A DNA stretch of 43,796 nucleotides from an uncultured Lentisphaeria bacterium (GCA_903863035.1 CAIPAT010000106.1:1-43796); one strand, 5' to 3'; positions 23,981-33,641 are shown, counted from the first letter of the stretch. The notes: generated from the letters alone by a model not told the origin. Made by a program: numbers and translations.

Positions 23981-24691
23981 ATGGTTAAGCTGAATCCTGA
24001 AATAATAATTTGCGATATTGATGCCACCATTACCGACGTCAACCGGGCGGGGGGCAATACCAATGATTCATTCCGCGATGACGTATTTGCGGCAATTGCG
24101 GGTATGATTGCGATCAAAAGAGGAACCAGCAGAGCAATTGCCAGGGGAATGCTGGAAGATTATGCCAACAACCTTGTGATCTGGTGGGACTATAATGATT
24201 TTATCGCCGATTTTGATTTAGAACCGGTCGGATTCTGGCGGCAGTTGCGTGAAATTCACCAGCGGGCGCTTTTGCCCTGCGAAGATGCTGTAAATATGGT
24301 AAAATATTTGTACAACGCAGGCAGGAGAATGTATATTGTCAGCAATAATCCGATTACCGGATGTTTGCTGAAGCTGGAGCGGGCAGGGCTTGGAACACTT
24401 GAAGGTTCGCCCTATTTTGAACGTATTTTCGGCACTAATATTACCCGTGGAATGAAAAAACAACTGCCGATGTGGAAACGGATTGTTGCATCGTTCGATG
24501 TTCCGGCATCAAAAATGATTATGGTCGGCGATAATCCTGAGGAGGATTTTAAATATCCGGGAATGGCTGGAATTCATAATTCAATCATTGTCCGGCGCGA
24601 CGCCGTTGAAGCTGTGTTAAAGACGGTAGAAGGTTATATCCAGGTTAACAGCCTGAATGAAGTAAGAAATCTGATATCCGAAAAGGAGTAA
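23981..24691 (+). CDS. HAD-superfamily hydrolase
   Basis: 236 aa, cytoplasmic phosphatase-like protein. Motif I is CDIDATITD with the nucleophile and acid Asp (12 and 14), motif II VSNNP, motif III the Lys in RGMKKQLPMWK, motif IV GDNPEEDF. All catalytic residues are present. The cap is a helical insert (about 40-90). It ends 2 bases before the DUF4838 gene, whose ribosome site AAGGAG lies inside its last codons, so it is the first gene of the catabolic operon. Likely job: dephosphorylating a sugar phosphate made in the pathway. Substrate unknown. Confidence 0.85.
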   Translation: MVKLNPEIIICDIDATITDVNRAGGNTNDSFRDDVFAAIAGMIAIKRGTSRAIARGMLEDYANNLVIWWDYNDFIADFDLEPVGFWRQLREIHQRALLPCEDAVNMVKYLYNAGRRMYIVSNNPITGCLLKLERAGLGTLEGSPYFERIFGTNITRGMKKQLPMWKRIVASFDVPASKMIMVGDNPEEDFKYPGMAGIHNSIIVRRDAVEAVLKTVEGYIQVNSLNEVRNLISEKE

Positions 24692-24693
24692 TT

Positions 24694-27381
24694 ATGCGTT
24701 ATTTACTGTTTGCCGTGCTGCTGTTCAGCTTGGCCGGTCTGTCGAACGGTGATGAATTAAAAATCGATCCGGGCAATGCGGCCGTAGTACTGTCCGCCGA
24801 TGCTTCCGCGACCGAGCGTTTTGCCGCAAGTGAACTTGTGCGTTATGTCAAATTGATGACCGGCAGGGAGATGCCGGTTGTTGGCGCTGCCGCGCAAACA
24901 GGAAAGCATCTGTTCCTGATCGGGCGCGGCGCGGCGGGCAACGGTTATTCAAGTGAATTTGATCCGGCAGCGGCCGGTAAAGGCCCGGACAGTTTTATTA
25001 TTGACGCCGGCGGACAACGCACGGCGCTGATTGGCGGCAGTGACCGCGGAACTCTGTACAGTGTCTACGAACTGCTTGAACAGCAGGGCTGCCGCTGGTT
25101 CTTCCCCGGCCGTCTGGGCGAAGTGGTTCCCGCAAAGAGTGAACTTATACTCCAGTCCGGCAAGCGTAAATTTGTACCTGATTTTATTCAGCGGTCGGTA
25201 GAGGTAGGCCAGACGGAGGGTATTGATTTTGAAGAGACGATTGACTGGGCGGCTAAAAACAGACTGAATTTCATGTTCAGCATGCGGCTGCCTTTCGTGA
25301 AAAAATTTCTTCCGCGCGAAAAATGGGATGCCTGGGATAAGCGCGGCGGGTTGCAGGAATGGCAGTGGATCTGTCATAATTTTGATTTCATGATACCGAG
25401 TTCTAAATATTTTGGCGAGCATCCGGAGTATTACGCGCTTTACAAAGGTAAACGGCTTCCGTCGGGCAGCCCGGGGCGGCCCGGCTACGGCGGCGGCAAT
25501 ATCTGCACTGCCAACCAGGACGTGATAAAAATATGCGCCGGTTTTGCCAATGAATGGTTTGATAAAAATCCGCGGGGCATTGTAGTGCCGGTGTGGCCGA
25601 ATGATGGCGCGATCACCTGGTGCGAATGTGATGAGTGCCGCAAACTGAAAGGTATAAATTTCATGTCCGGCAAGCGCGGTTCAATGAGCCGGCGGATGAT
25701 AACGTTTGCCAATGCCGTGGCGAAAGCAGTTGCGGACAAGCATCCTGACCGTTTTATTTTGTGTCCGGCGTATTCGAATTATGTCATGCCGGAGGACGTG
25801 CCGGTGGAGAAAAATGTGCTGGTGCAGTATTGTCTGCATGGCGATTACGCTCACGGCCTTGACCGCAGCAAGGAGAATGCCGAGGAAAAAGAATGGATTG
25901 ACGCCTGGGCCGCAAAGGCCGCGGGTCACATGGGAGTGTGGGAGTATTTTCTGCTGGGGGACCATTATTCCGCGCCGACGGAAAACGCCGCCATGCTGCC
26001 GGTGACTTATCGCGCCAGAGACACGATAAATTATCTGAAAAAAATCGGGGTGAACTGGTATTTCACACAAACTTCACCGAAATATTGGAAACATAATATT
26101 TTTCCGTATTATGTAACCGCCAGATATATTTGGCAGGCGGACCGGAACTTCGACCAGTTTGCTGATGATTTTTTTAATAACATGTATGGCGACGCCGGGC
26201 AGGATGTTAAAAATTTCTATTTGCAGATCGAAAATTCAGTCTCCGCCTCCGACTGGCATCCTTCAGTTTACAGCGATGTGGCGGTGCCGTCACCCAAGGT
26301 ATTTACCCCTGCTTTACTGGCCCAATGCGCCGCTTCGCTGGACCGCGCGGCGAAGAAGAACCTTACTCCTGTTCAGCGTGAAAGGCTTAAGCTGGTGGAA
26401 AGCACATTCAGCAACATCAAATCCAATATCGGCACCCAGTCCGCACTGGGAATTGATCCGCGCGCACAATGGCGGATTGAGCGCAGACAGGATGCTTATG
26501 TGATCAATCCCGATGGACGGGAACTGTCCGATCTGGATATGACCCGGCTGGTGACAAACGCGATTGACTCCGGCAATTTCAACAAGGATTTTGAACGGCT
26601 GATATTCCGCGCCAGAAAGCGTCAGGTACCGGTGATCACGCTGGAAAATGATGCGGTTAAAGTTGGCGCCATCCCTGAACTGGGAGGACGGATAATCCGC
26701 TTCAGCGACAAGCAGACGGGAAAGAATTTTCTGAAAGAGCCCGCGGACGGCAATTCGCTGAAATCCATCGGCGAAGCCTATTTTAACTACGGCGGCTATG
26801 AAGAATACATCGGCAAGGCTTTTGCCGGGCCAGGCTGGGAAAATGCTTTTACCTGGAAAAAGGTATCCGCCGCTGACGGCGATTCGCTGGTAATGGATGC
26901 CGATATCGGGGATTTTCATTTGCGCCGGACTCTGATGCTTAAAAAGGGGATGGATCGGGCGCTGGAAGTGGAATCCGTCCTGACTAATAAGACGGCAGTA
27001 CCGCTGACCACACAGCTGCGGGTACATCCGGCGTTGAGTTTAGGCGGCGACAGCGGTGAATTCAAGGTGGTTATTCTCGGCGCGGACGGGAAACTGAAAA
27101 GCTCCACCGTCAATGCGGAACATGACCGTTTCACACATGATAACGGGGGGGTATGGGCAGTAATTGATATTGCGAAAAACTGCGGTATCGCCAATGTATT
27201 TCCGGCAGGTTCCGCGTGGATTTACCTGTGCAAGACCGCGCCGGATACCTTCAACATGGAACTGCTCGGGAAGGAACAACTTTTGAAGCCCGGTGAATCC
27301 ATTACCTTCAAGCATAAATATCAGATTCTTAAGAACGGCATGGAAGAATTCAACAGCTTAATTAAAGGACAGAAGCGATGA
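24694..27381 (+). CDS. Secreted DUF4838 glycoside-hydrolase-like protein
   Basis: 895 aa with a Sec signal peptide (MRYLLFAVLLFSLAGLSNG). Residues about 20-125 are an alpha/beta domain like the N-terminus of GH67/GH20 enzymes (ERFAASELVRYVKLMTGREM, FLIGRGAAG). Residues about 155-560 are DUF4838, with the hallmark NDGAITWCECDECRKL. The C-terminal beta-sandwich (about 640-885) starts with ITLENDAVKVGAIPELGGRI, an aldose-epimerase/galactose-mutarotase-like fold that often sits on glycoside hydrolases. Enzymes of this architecture are predicted to cleave uronic-acid or amino-sugar glycosides outside the cytoplasm. The 4-base overlap with the next gene (ATGA) shows coupling to the LamG protein. 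Confidence 0.85.
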   Translation: MRYLLFAVLLFSLAGLSNGDELKIDPGNAAVVLSADASATERFAASELVRYVKLMTGREMPVVGAAAQTGKHLFLIGRGAAGNGYSSEFDPAAAGKGPDSFIIDAGGQRTALIGGSDRGTLYSVYELLEQQGCRWFFPGRLGEVVPAKSELILQSGKRKFVPDFIQRSVEVGQTEGIDFEETIDWAAKNRLNFMFSMRLPFVKKFLPREKWDAWDKRGGLQEWQWICHNFDFMIPSSKYFGEHPEYYALYKGKRLPSGSPGRPGYGGGNICTANQDVIKICAGFANEWFDKNPRGIVVPVWPNDGAITWCECDECRKLKGINFMSGKRGSMSRRMITFANAVAKAVADKHPDRFILCPAYSNYVMPEDVPVEKNVLVQYCLHGDYAHGLDRSKENAEEKEWIDAWAAKAAGHMGVWEYFLLGDHYSAPTENAAMLPVTYRARDTINYLKKIGVNWYFTQTSPKYWKHNIFPYYVTARYIWQADRNFDQFADDFFNNMYGDAGQDVKNFYLQIENSVSASDWHPSVYSDVAVPSPKVFTPALLAQCAASLDRAAKKNLTPVQRERLKLVESTFSNIKSNIGTQSALGIDPRAQWRIERRQDAYVINPDGRELSDLDMTRLVTNAIDSGNFNKDFERLIFRARKRQVPVITLENDAVKVGAIPELGGRIIRFSDKQTGKNFLKEPADGNSLKSIGEAYFNYGGYEEYIGKAFAGPGWENAFTWKKVSAADGDSLVMDADIGDFHLRRTLMLKKGMDRALEVESVLTNKTAVPLTTQLRVHPALSLGGDSGEFKVVILGADGKLKSSTVNAEHDRFTHDNGGVWAVIDIAKNCGIANVFPAGSAWIYLCKTAPDTFNMELLGKEQLLKPGESITFKHKYQILKNGMEEFNSLIKGQKR

Positions 27382-28187
27382 TAGCAAAAACACTATTATT
27401 AACTGTGATTATGGTACCCGGAATGATGGTCGGCGCCGAAGAAATCAAGGTTGCGCCGGTGCAGCAGAAATCACTTACTTTTAGCGAAGGGAAATGCGGA
27501 AATGCGCTGGAAATGACCGGCGCTTCCAGACTGGTGTATAAATCAGACCGTATCAATTCATCAGGCGGAACGATTGAAGTCATGGTCAATTTGAAAGCGA
27601 TGCCGGAAAAAGCATTCGTCTATTTGTTCAGTGTCGGCAATAACTCCCCGCTCTGGTTTTTCGGCGGTATTGAAAACGGCAATCTCGTTTTCATGTTCCG
27701 CAAAAAGGCGGCCGGCGGAAAATATGATTATTACGCTACGCTGAAATCCCCCGCAGGAATCAACGCCGGGGAGTGGACGTATCTGACTTTCGTCTGGGGC
27801 TTCAAAAAGGAAAAAGAATGCATTTTGCAAATATATGTGAACGGCAAAAATGTCGCCGAGAAATTTGACCAGACTACCGGAACGCAATGGGGCCCCGCAG
27901 ATGAGAACTTCTGTATCGGATGCAGTTCAGCCGGCGCGGCTCCGGCGCTGAACGGCATGATTGACGAATTGAGAGTTTCCAATTATCCGAAAAAGCCGTC
28001 GGAAATAAAAGCGGCTTATCAGGAAATTATGTCCGGCAAACCGCCGGTGGTGGAAAAAGGCACTTTGCTGCTGTTGCATTTCGATGGTTCGGTCGAAGGC
28101 ACGGCTGCCGGCGAAGCAGGAGTTATTCCGCCTGAAGAGATATCAAAGCTCTCGGAAAAAGTTTTAAACGAAATTTACCCGGAATAA
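27378..28187 (+). CDS. Secreted LamG (concanavalin-like) domain protein
   Basis: 269 aa. Signal peptide MIAKTLLLTVIMVPGMMVGA, then a Laminin_G_3 jelly-roll domain at about 45-205: GTIEVMVNLKA, NAGEWTYLTFVWGF, LQIYVNGKNV, NGMIDELRVSNYPKKPSEI are the usual landmarks. Such domains bind carbohydrate. The last 60 residues (TLLLLHFDGSVEG) begin another jelly-roll-like strand pattern that is not completed. It probably holds or presents the glycan attacked by the DUF4838 protein encoded just before it. Confidence 0.85.
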   Translation: MIAKTLLLTVIMVPGMMVGAEEIKVAPVQQKSLTFSEGKCGNALEMTGASRLVYKSDRINSSGGTIEVMVNLKAMPEKAFVYLFSVGNNSPLWFFGGIENGNLVFMFRKKAAGGKYDYYATLKSPAGINAGEWTYLTFVWGFKKEKECILQIYVNGKNVAEKFDQTTGTQWGPADENFCIGCSSAGAAPALNGMIDELRVSNYPKKPSEIKAAYQEIMSGKPPVVEKGTLLLLHFDGSVEGTAAGEAGVIPPEEISKLSEKVLNEIYPE

Positions 28188-28201
28188 ACCGGAGGACTGC
28201 A

Positions 28202-29467
28202 ATGAATGAATTTTCCGAAAACCGCAAACTGCTGCTGAACGCAGCATTAAAACATGCCGCGGAGATGCTGCATGAGCCGGAAGGTTTTCTGGCGTGCCCT
28301 TATATTGATCCGGGCGGCCCCTATTCGCGCACATTGTGGGATTGGGATTCGTTCTGGGCATCCCGCGCACTGCTCGGGATTGCGGATAAAATTGAAAATA
28401 CGGAGCAGGCGGAGAGCTTCAGACAGCAGACGCTTCACTATGCCAAAGGGTCGCTGAAGAATTTTTTCCTGCTTCAGGGGGCGGACGGCAGTTTGCCGAT
28501 TCTGATCTCGGACAAAAATCCCGACTGGTTCAATTCCCTGTCCGTGGCGGAGAATAATATGGCCAAGCCGGTGCAGGGGCAATTCTGTCTGATGCTTGAC
28601 CGGCACGGCGTTTGGGATAATGATGAAAAAGTATTTTGCCTGAATGCGCTGACCCGGGCGCTGGAATGCCGCAGGCGGCGTTACCTGAATCAGGCGACCG
28701 GCTTGTATGTATGGGCTAATGATGTGGCTATCGGAGTTGACGATGATCCTGCCGCCTGGGGCAGACCGCCGTTTTCGAGCGCCAATATCTTTCTGAACAG
28801 CCTGATGTACCAGGACCTGTCAGACGCTGCCGTATTCGCCGGAAATTGCGGTGCAGACGGCAGTCAGGCCGTATTTGAAGCTGAAGCCATACGGCTGAAA
28901 GCTGCGATCAACTGCTTTTGCTGGGACCGGCGGGACGGGATCTATTATTCCGCGGATGTTCAATGCCGGCAGAATCTTAGTTCGCATCCGGTATTCGGTA
29001 TGCTGAACATCAATTTGGAGCCGTTCTGGCGCTGTCTGCCGGTTAAAGTTATGAGCTGGGTGTCATTCCTGCCGCTGTGGTGTAAAATTGCCGACCGCGA
29101 ACAGGCGGCGTCAATGGTTGAAAAGCATTTGCTGAATCCGGAACGTTTCTGGACTCCATACGGAATACGTTCGCTGGCGGCGGATGAACGCATGTATTCG
29201 CCGGATGTGTCCAGAGGTAATCCAAGTAACTGGCTCGGCCCGGTATGGATAATTACCTGTTACATGGTCTGGCAGGGGTTGAAAAATTATGGATATGACG
29301 CCGCCGCTTCAGAACTGGCGGGGAATGTCATTAAACTGCTTGCGGAAGATTACCGCCGGAACGGATTGCTGCATGAATATTATCACCCTGAAACCGGTTG
29401 CGGCATTTCCGGTCCCGGTTTCCTGAACTGGAATCTGCTGGCCTGTATTATGGAGCAGGAATCATGA
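28202..29467 (+). CDS. Six-hairpin (alpha/alpha) glycoside hydrolase, GH37/GH63-like
   Basis: 421 aa, no signal peptide, so predicted cytoplasmic. SRTLWDWDSFWASRALLGI near residue 42 and PSNWLGPVWIITCYM near 340 are the two active-site stretches shared by trehalase (GH37), GH63 and related MGH1-like glucosidases. ENNMAKPVQGQF lies between them. The family inverts alpha-linked glycosides. Start ATG 28202 has GGAGG six bases upstream. It would cleave the oligosaccharide once imported; no transporter gene is in the operon. Confidence 0.8.
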   Translation: MNEFSENRKLLLNAALKHAAEMLHEPEGFLACPYIDPGGPYSRTLWDWDSFWASRALLGIADKIENTEQAESFRQQTLHYAKGSLKNFFLLQGADGSLPILISDKNPDWFNSLSVAENNMAKPVQGQFCLMLDRHGVWDNDEKVFCLNALTRALECRRRRYLNQATGLYVWANDVAIGVDDDPAAWGRPPFSSANIFLNSLMYQDLSDAAVFAGNCGADGSQAVFEAEAIRLKAAINCFCWDRRDGIYYSADVQCRQNLSSHPVFGMLNINLEPFWRCLPVKVMSWVSFLPLWCKIADREQAASMVEKHLLNPERFWTPYGIRSLAADERMYSPDVSRGNPSNWLGPVWIITCYMVWQGLKNYGYDAAASELAGNVIKLLAEDYRRNGLLHEYYHPETGCGISGPGFLNWNLLACIMEQES

Positions 29468-30435
29468 ATAAAAAACGCAAATTTAAATTAAGCTTCCCGG
29501 TGGAAATTATCAACTGGGATGGCAGATCCGTCAGCTTGAAATCAGACCGGGAGATCGCCGCGCAACTGGAACAGCTGGCTGACGCGGGGATTTCAACCGT
29601 GATGCCGGCCGGTCTGCACCGGGAGGAACCGCTGGCTTTCGATTTATCCAAAGCCGCGGTCAGGATCGGAAAAATCATTCGCCATTACGGCTTTGAAATA
29701 TCCTCTCATCACTGTCTGCTGCCGGTGTTCGCACCGTTGGCGGAGAGCCAGACCCGGGTCCGGCAGATCATGGAAGAAACCGTCCGGTTCTGTAATCAGC
29801 TGGGAGCTGCGACAATGGTTTTTCATCCCGGCAGAATCAGCGGACGGCATAGTGACGTCCTGTCGATTTTTGCCGGTTTTGAACATGAGGCGGCGGCGCA
29901 TGGAGTGACGCGTATTATTGAGACTGCCGCGGGAAATTTGAGGTATATGGCGGAAAAGGGCGCTGCTGCGGATATGCGGATTGCATTGGAAAACGTCGGT
30001 AAATTTGAGCCGCTGGCAGATATCGGACTGCTGCCGGAACTGGTAAAGACGGCGGATATGGCGAATATCGGATTCTGTGTTGATTCCGGACATGCCCATG
30101 CCTTTGGAGAATCAGTTCCGCAATGGATCAAACTTGCCGGAAACAAACTTTTTGAAACGCATTTTCACGACAATCATGCCGCGCTGGCCGGAGTGACGCT
30201 GCCAGGAGCGTTTATCCAGTCTTCAAAGAGCTCCGACGAACATCTGTTTCCAGGCAGCGGCACCATCCCGTGGGATGAGACAGTTAAAGCATTATTAGAA
30301 ATTAATTATTCCGGCGCAGTCACTTTCGAAGTTACTGTAAAACCGGATGCTGATGCCCTGAGCCGGTACCGGAAGATAATCGACTGGTGGCGCCTGGTTG
30401 AAGCGGAAGCACAAAAAAACATAATAACAGGGTAA
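29464..30435 (+). CDS. Sugar-phosphate isomerase/epimerase-like TIM barrel
   Basis: 323 aa of the xylose-isomerase-like/AP_endonuc_2 superfamily. The metal ligands are recognisable: Glu in RIALENVGKF, Asp and His in GFCVDSGHAHAFG, His in LFETHFHDNHA, and Glu in GAVTFEVTV. The frame is open to 29398, but ATG 29464 overlaps the previous stop as ATGA with GGAG upstream, so it is the true start. It probably isomerises or epimerises the sugar released by the neighbouring hydrolases, or acts as a keto-intermediate enzyme; members are too varied to name a substrate. Confidence 0.85.
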   Translation: MNKKRKFKLSFPVEIINWDGRSVSLKSDREIAAQLEQLADAGISTVMPAGLHREEPLAFDLSKAAVRIGKIIRHYGFEISSHHCLLPVFAPLAESQTRVRQIMEETVRFCNQLGAATMVFHPGRISGRHSDVLSIFAGFEHEAAAHGVTRIIETAAGNLRYMAEKGAAADMRIALENVGKFEPLADIGLLPELVKTADMANIGFCVDSGHAHAFGESVPQWIKLAGNKLFETHFHDNHAALAGVTLPGAFIQSSKSSDEHLFPGSGTIPWDETVKALLEINYSGAVTFEVTVKPDADALSRYRKIIDWWRLVEAEAQKNIITG

Positions 30436-30437
30436 TA

Positions 30438-31949
30438 ATGAAAATCGACAAGAAAATTTATGAAGACAAAGTCCGCGCCTGCTGGATTGGCAAGGCTATG
30501 GGCGGCGGTATCGGCGCCCCCTACGAGGGTGTACCGTATCAACTGTTTCTGACGGCGAAAGACATCTATCTGGATCAGGGGCCGAATGACGACCTGGAGT
30601 TGCAGCTGGTTTGGATGCTGTATGCTGAAAAATTCGGTTTGGAACTGGATTCCGCAGCGCTGACCGAAGGCTGGCGGCAGCATATCAAATACGGCATGGA
30701 CGAATATGGCGCGGCCTTGAGAAATATGCGGCGCGGATTGACTCCGCCGCTGTCCGGCGCCGTTGACAACTGGTTCAAGGACGGAATGGGCGCGGCGATC
30801 CGTGCGGAGATATGGGCTTGTCTGGCGCCGGGACGGCCGGAGCTGGCGGCGTATCTGGCATCGCAGGATGCCAGTGTAGACCATTGCGGTGACGGGGTAT
30901 GGGCGGAAATGTATATTGCGGCGGCATGCAGTGCGGCATTTACCGGCTGCGGTTTGACGGCCGCCATGGCGGAAGGCTTGAAGCACATCCCGGCAGACTG
31001 CCGGACTGCTCAGGGCATTAGATTTGCAACCGGACTTTGGCACGGACGAGTTCCTTATACGGAATTGCGCTGGCGCATTATGGACCGGTTCGGCAGCCAT
31101 AATTTCACGGACTGCGTCATGGAATTATGCTTCGTTACCGCCGCCATGCTGTACGGCGGAAATAACTTTGAGCAGACCGTGCTGCATGCCGTAAATTTCG
31201 GTATGGATACTGACTGCACCGGCGCTACTTGCGGCGCGTTATTCGGTATTCTGCACGGAACAAAGGCGTTTCCAGACCGTCTTACGGAAGAAATGAATCA
31301 GGAAATTACGGTCAGTGATTTTCTGAAGGACATACCCGGATTACCGCGCTCGATTGATGAGTTCACCGCCCGGATTATTACGCTTGCGGAGAAAATGAAC
31401 ATTGCGCTGGAGACCGGACCTGCAAGGACTTTTCCGGCATATCAGCCGGTATCTTATAATCCGCAGGAACTGCTGCCGCCGGTCAATTGGCTGGTGATGC
31501 CGGGCATTGGCGAAGGCGAGGCGCTTGAGATCGAAAAAACCTTAATGGCGAATGGCCCGGGCCAGACCGTATATCAGGAGGACCGCCGGATATTTTACGG
31601 GACTCAACTTGACCTTTCGCCGTATGTCAGCTGCTTCAATCACATGCATCTGTTTACTTTCGTTAAAATCCCGGAAACAATGGACGACTCTGTGATCATG
31701 GCCTGCGCCGATACCGGGATTACCGTCTGGCTTGAAGGCAGGCAGATGCTGAATTATCACGGGCGCCAGTTGGCGCTCCCGGCATTTCACCGGACAGAAG
31801 GCGGAAGTACGTTTGCATTTCCAATGACCGGAGATAAATATTATTTAATTCATGTCCGGCTGCTTTTCTGCCGCAGTCCGTTGACGCTGTCAGTGGCAGT
31901 CGGCAATACTGATTCGCTGTTTGTTTCCGGTGTTGAATATAAAATTTAG
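30438..31949 (+). CDS. ADP-ribosylglycohydrolase-family protein with C-terminal beta domain
   Basis: 503 aa. Residues about 1-330 are the all-helical ADP_ribosyl_GH fold: WIGKAMGGGIGAPYEG, then GPNDDLELQL (the first metal-binding acidic pair) and GMDTDCTGATCGALFG (the second, D-x-D). Both halves of the binuclear metal site are present. Residues about 340-503 are a beta-rich tail ending in LSVAVGNTDSLFVSG that I cannot place. In a sugar operon with a LacI regulator, the likely task is hydrolysis of an N- or O-glycosidic bond in an unusual nucleoside or glycoside rather than protein de-ADP-ribosylation. That is inference from context. Confidence 0.82.
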   Translation: MKIDKKIYEDKVRACWIGKAMGGGIGAPYEGVPYQLFLTAKDIYLDQGPNDDLELQLVWMLYAEKFGLELDSAALTEGWRQHIKYGMDEYGAALRNMRRGLTPPLSGAVDNWFKDGMGAAIRAEIWACLAPGRPELAAYLASQDASVDHCGDGVWAEMYIAAACSAAFTGCGLTAAMAEGLKHIPADCRTAQGIRFATGLWHGRVPYTELRWRIMDRFGSHNFTDCVMELCFVTAAMLYGGNNFEQTVLHAVNFGMDTDCTGATCGALFGILHGTKAFPDRLTEEMNQEITVSDFLKDIPGLPRSIDEFTARIITLAEKMNIALETGPARTFPAYQPVSYNPQELLPPVNWLVMPGIGEGEALEIEKTLMANGPGQTVYQEDRRIFYGTQLDLSPYVSCFNHMHLFTFVKIPETMDDSVIMACADTGITVWLEGRQMLNYHGRQLALPAFHRTEGGSTFAFPMTGDKYYLIHVRLLFCRSPLTLSVAVGNTDSLFVSGVEYKI

Positions 31950-31970
31950 TTTGAGGTAAAAAGTACGCTT

Positions 31971-33014
31971 ATGGCCGAGAAAACGGAAAATGTAAATATC
32001 AGGGAAATCGCCAGGCAGGCCGGGGTGTCGGTGGCTTCAGTGTCGCGCGCGCTGCAGGATTCCCCCTCCAAAAAGATTTCTGCTGAATTGCGGCAGAAGA
32101 TTCTGCAGATTTGCGATGAACAGCAGTATTATCCGAATATGCATACGGTGCGGATGCTGAAAAACCGCTCCAATACGATTGCTCTGCTGGCCCCGCCTGA
32201 ATGTATTCATGTCGAGTCCGAATATGACTATATTGACTATAACCTGGCCGGCGTTATAGGCGGTGTGGAAAAGTTCCTGTCCAGCCGCTCCATGTACGCC
32301 ACCATCGCGTCCATGACCAGAGATTTTATTGTCAACAAGGAATATCTTAAATTCAGCCGCGGCAAAATGGTGGACGGCTTCATCGCCTGGGGGCTTACCA
32401 GCCGGGATGAATTCATCCATGAACTTATCGCCGAAGGCGCTCCGCTGGTGGCGGTGCAGGGCGGATTCGGCAAACTCGCATGCAGCCAGGTGAATGTCCG
32501 GGATTATGAAGGCATGAGCCGGATTGTCGAGTATGTTGTGTCGCGGGGACACCGGCGAATCGCTTATATTCCGGCCCTGGAAACTTCCTTTTGCGGGGTC
32601 GAGAGGAACAGAGGGTTTGCTGATGCAATGTCTATAGCCGGACTGGTTCCTTTTATGATTACCGCGGAAACCGGGTTTAATGTTGATGTCGGCTATGCCG
32701 CGGCTACCGGAATTTTTAAAGAAAAGCTGAGACCGACATGTATTGTCGCCGCTAATGATTATGTCGCGCTCGGAGTGATGAAGGCTGCCGGCGAATTACA
32801 GATGCGCATTCCGGAAGATATCTCACTGACCGGGGCGGACGGCATGCTGCTGCCTGCGCAGTTACAGCTTACTACATACATTTCTCCATCTTTCCAGCTC
32901 GGCAACGCCGCGGCCGAGATGCTTTGCCGGATCATTGACAATCCGGAAATGCCCCCGGAAAATGTCCGCTTGCCGGTACGGTTCGTTCCAGGCATGACTG
33001 TCGCCGGCATCTGA
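31971..33014 (+). CDS. LacI-family transcriptional regulator
   Basis: 347 aa. DNA-binding helix-turn-helix NIREIARQAGVSVASVSRAL (about 9-28), hinge helix region to about 62, then a periplasmic-binding-protein-like effector domain (TIALLAPPE, VDGFIAWGLTS, GHRRIAYIPALETSFCGVERNRGF, CIVAANDYVALGVMKAAGELQMRIPEDISLTGADG). All typical. Probably represses the six genes in front of it until the pathway sugar binds. GAGG lies rather far (15 bases) before the ATG. It is the last gene of the operon, followed by a solo MITE end. Confidence 0.95.
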   Translation: MAEKTENVNIREIARQAGVSVASVSRALQDSPSKKISAELRQKILQICDEQQYYPNMHTVRMLKNRSNTIALLAPPECIHVESEYDYIDYNLAGVIGGVEKFLSSRSMYATIASMTRDFIVNKEYLKFSRGKMVDGFIAWGLTSRDEFIHELIAEGAPLVAVQGGFGKLACSQVNVRDYEGMSRIVEYVVSRGHRRIAYIPALETSFCGVERNRGFADAMSIAGLVPFMITAETGFNVDVGYAAATGIFKEKLRPTCIVAANDYVALGVMKAAGELQMRIPEDISLTGADGMLLPAQLQLTTYISPSFQLGNAAAEMLCRIIDNPEMPPENVRLPVRFVPGMTVAGI

Positions 33015-33029
33015 CCTGTAGTCTTCTGC

Positions 33030-33046
33030 TATACTCTGCACGGCTG
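33030..33046. repeat. Solo terminal repeat of MITE family B
   Basis: TATACTCTGCACGGCTG matches the family B end exactly, but no partner end follows. It lies 15 bases after the LacI stop, between convergent genes. A remnant of a deleted copy, or an incomplete one. Confidence 0.7.
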
Positions 33047-33052
33047 CAAAAG

Positions 33053-33625
33053 CTATTGCTCTTTACTCGACAGTTCCATTGCCGGAACTGACCATTGGCC
33101 GCTGGCTAAATCCAGGATTCCGGTCTGCCTGCCGTTTTCGATGAACACTATCCGCTTATAACCGGATTTCGGTATCACTACGGCCAGATGGCTTTTTATG
33201 GTGAAGGAAGCGGCATTTTCAGGATTGTTAAATCTGTAATACAACACTAAAACTTCATTGTCGGCAACAACCTGCCTGACATTATATACGGTCAGATTCG
33301 CGTCCGGAGCCGGAATCACGTGTGCGACAATGATTATCTGCTCATTTTCATAAATCTTAGCGTCCGGTCCGAAAGGCCGGTTCTGTCCCATTACCGCGGC
33401 CGGATGAAATATTGCATCCCATTGTGCCGGAGTCCGGATCAAGGCATACAGCGCCGGATATTTTTTATCATCCCAGTTTTTGATGAAACTCTGAAAATCA
33501 CCGTCCTGCAAAATCCGGTACGAAATGTGCTTTGCCCTGGATGCATTTCCGGTATCATCAATACCGGAGACCAGGGGAATCTGCAATATGGCTGCCAGCG
33601 CAATAATCATTCCAAGCGTTCTCAT
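33053..33625 (-). CDS. Secreted protein of unknown function
   Basis: About 190 aa with a signal peptide (RTLGMIIALAAILQIPLVSG). The mature part is a mixed alpha/beta domain with YALIRTPAQWDAIFHPAAV followed by strands IIIVAHVIPA, LTVYNVRQVV, VLVLYYRFN and HLAVVIPKSGYKRIVFIENG. The layout recalls small beta-barrel secreted domains of the PrcB type, but no diagnostic motif is present. ATG 33631 is also in frame; 33625 gives better spacing (9 bases) from AGGA. A solo repeat-A end sits just upstream, in its probable promoter region. Base composition resembles the catabolic operon more than the EPS genes. Confidence 0.6.
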   Translation of the reverse strand: MRTLGMIIALAAILQIPLVSGIDDTGNASRAKHISYRILQDGDFQSFIKNWDDKKYPALYALIRTPAQWDAIFHPAAVMGQNRPFGPDAKIYENEQIIIVAHVIPAPDANLTVYNVRQVVADNEVLVLYYRFNNPENAASFTIKSHLAVVIPKSGYKRIVFIENGRQTGILDLASGQWSVPAMELSSKEQ

Positions 33626-33641
33626 ACTCATCAGTCCTTTT

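Noticed and set aside
26314..27027. 237-codon open frame on the minus strand
   Set aside because: Antisense to the C-terminal domains of the DUF4838 protein; GC-rich coding regions often leave such frames.
30306..31100. 264-codon open frame on the minus strand
   Set aside because: Antisense to the ADP-ribosylglycohydrolase gene, which has both metal motifs.
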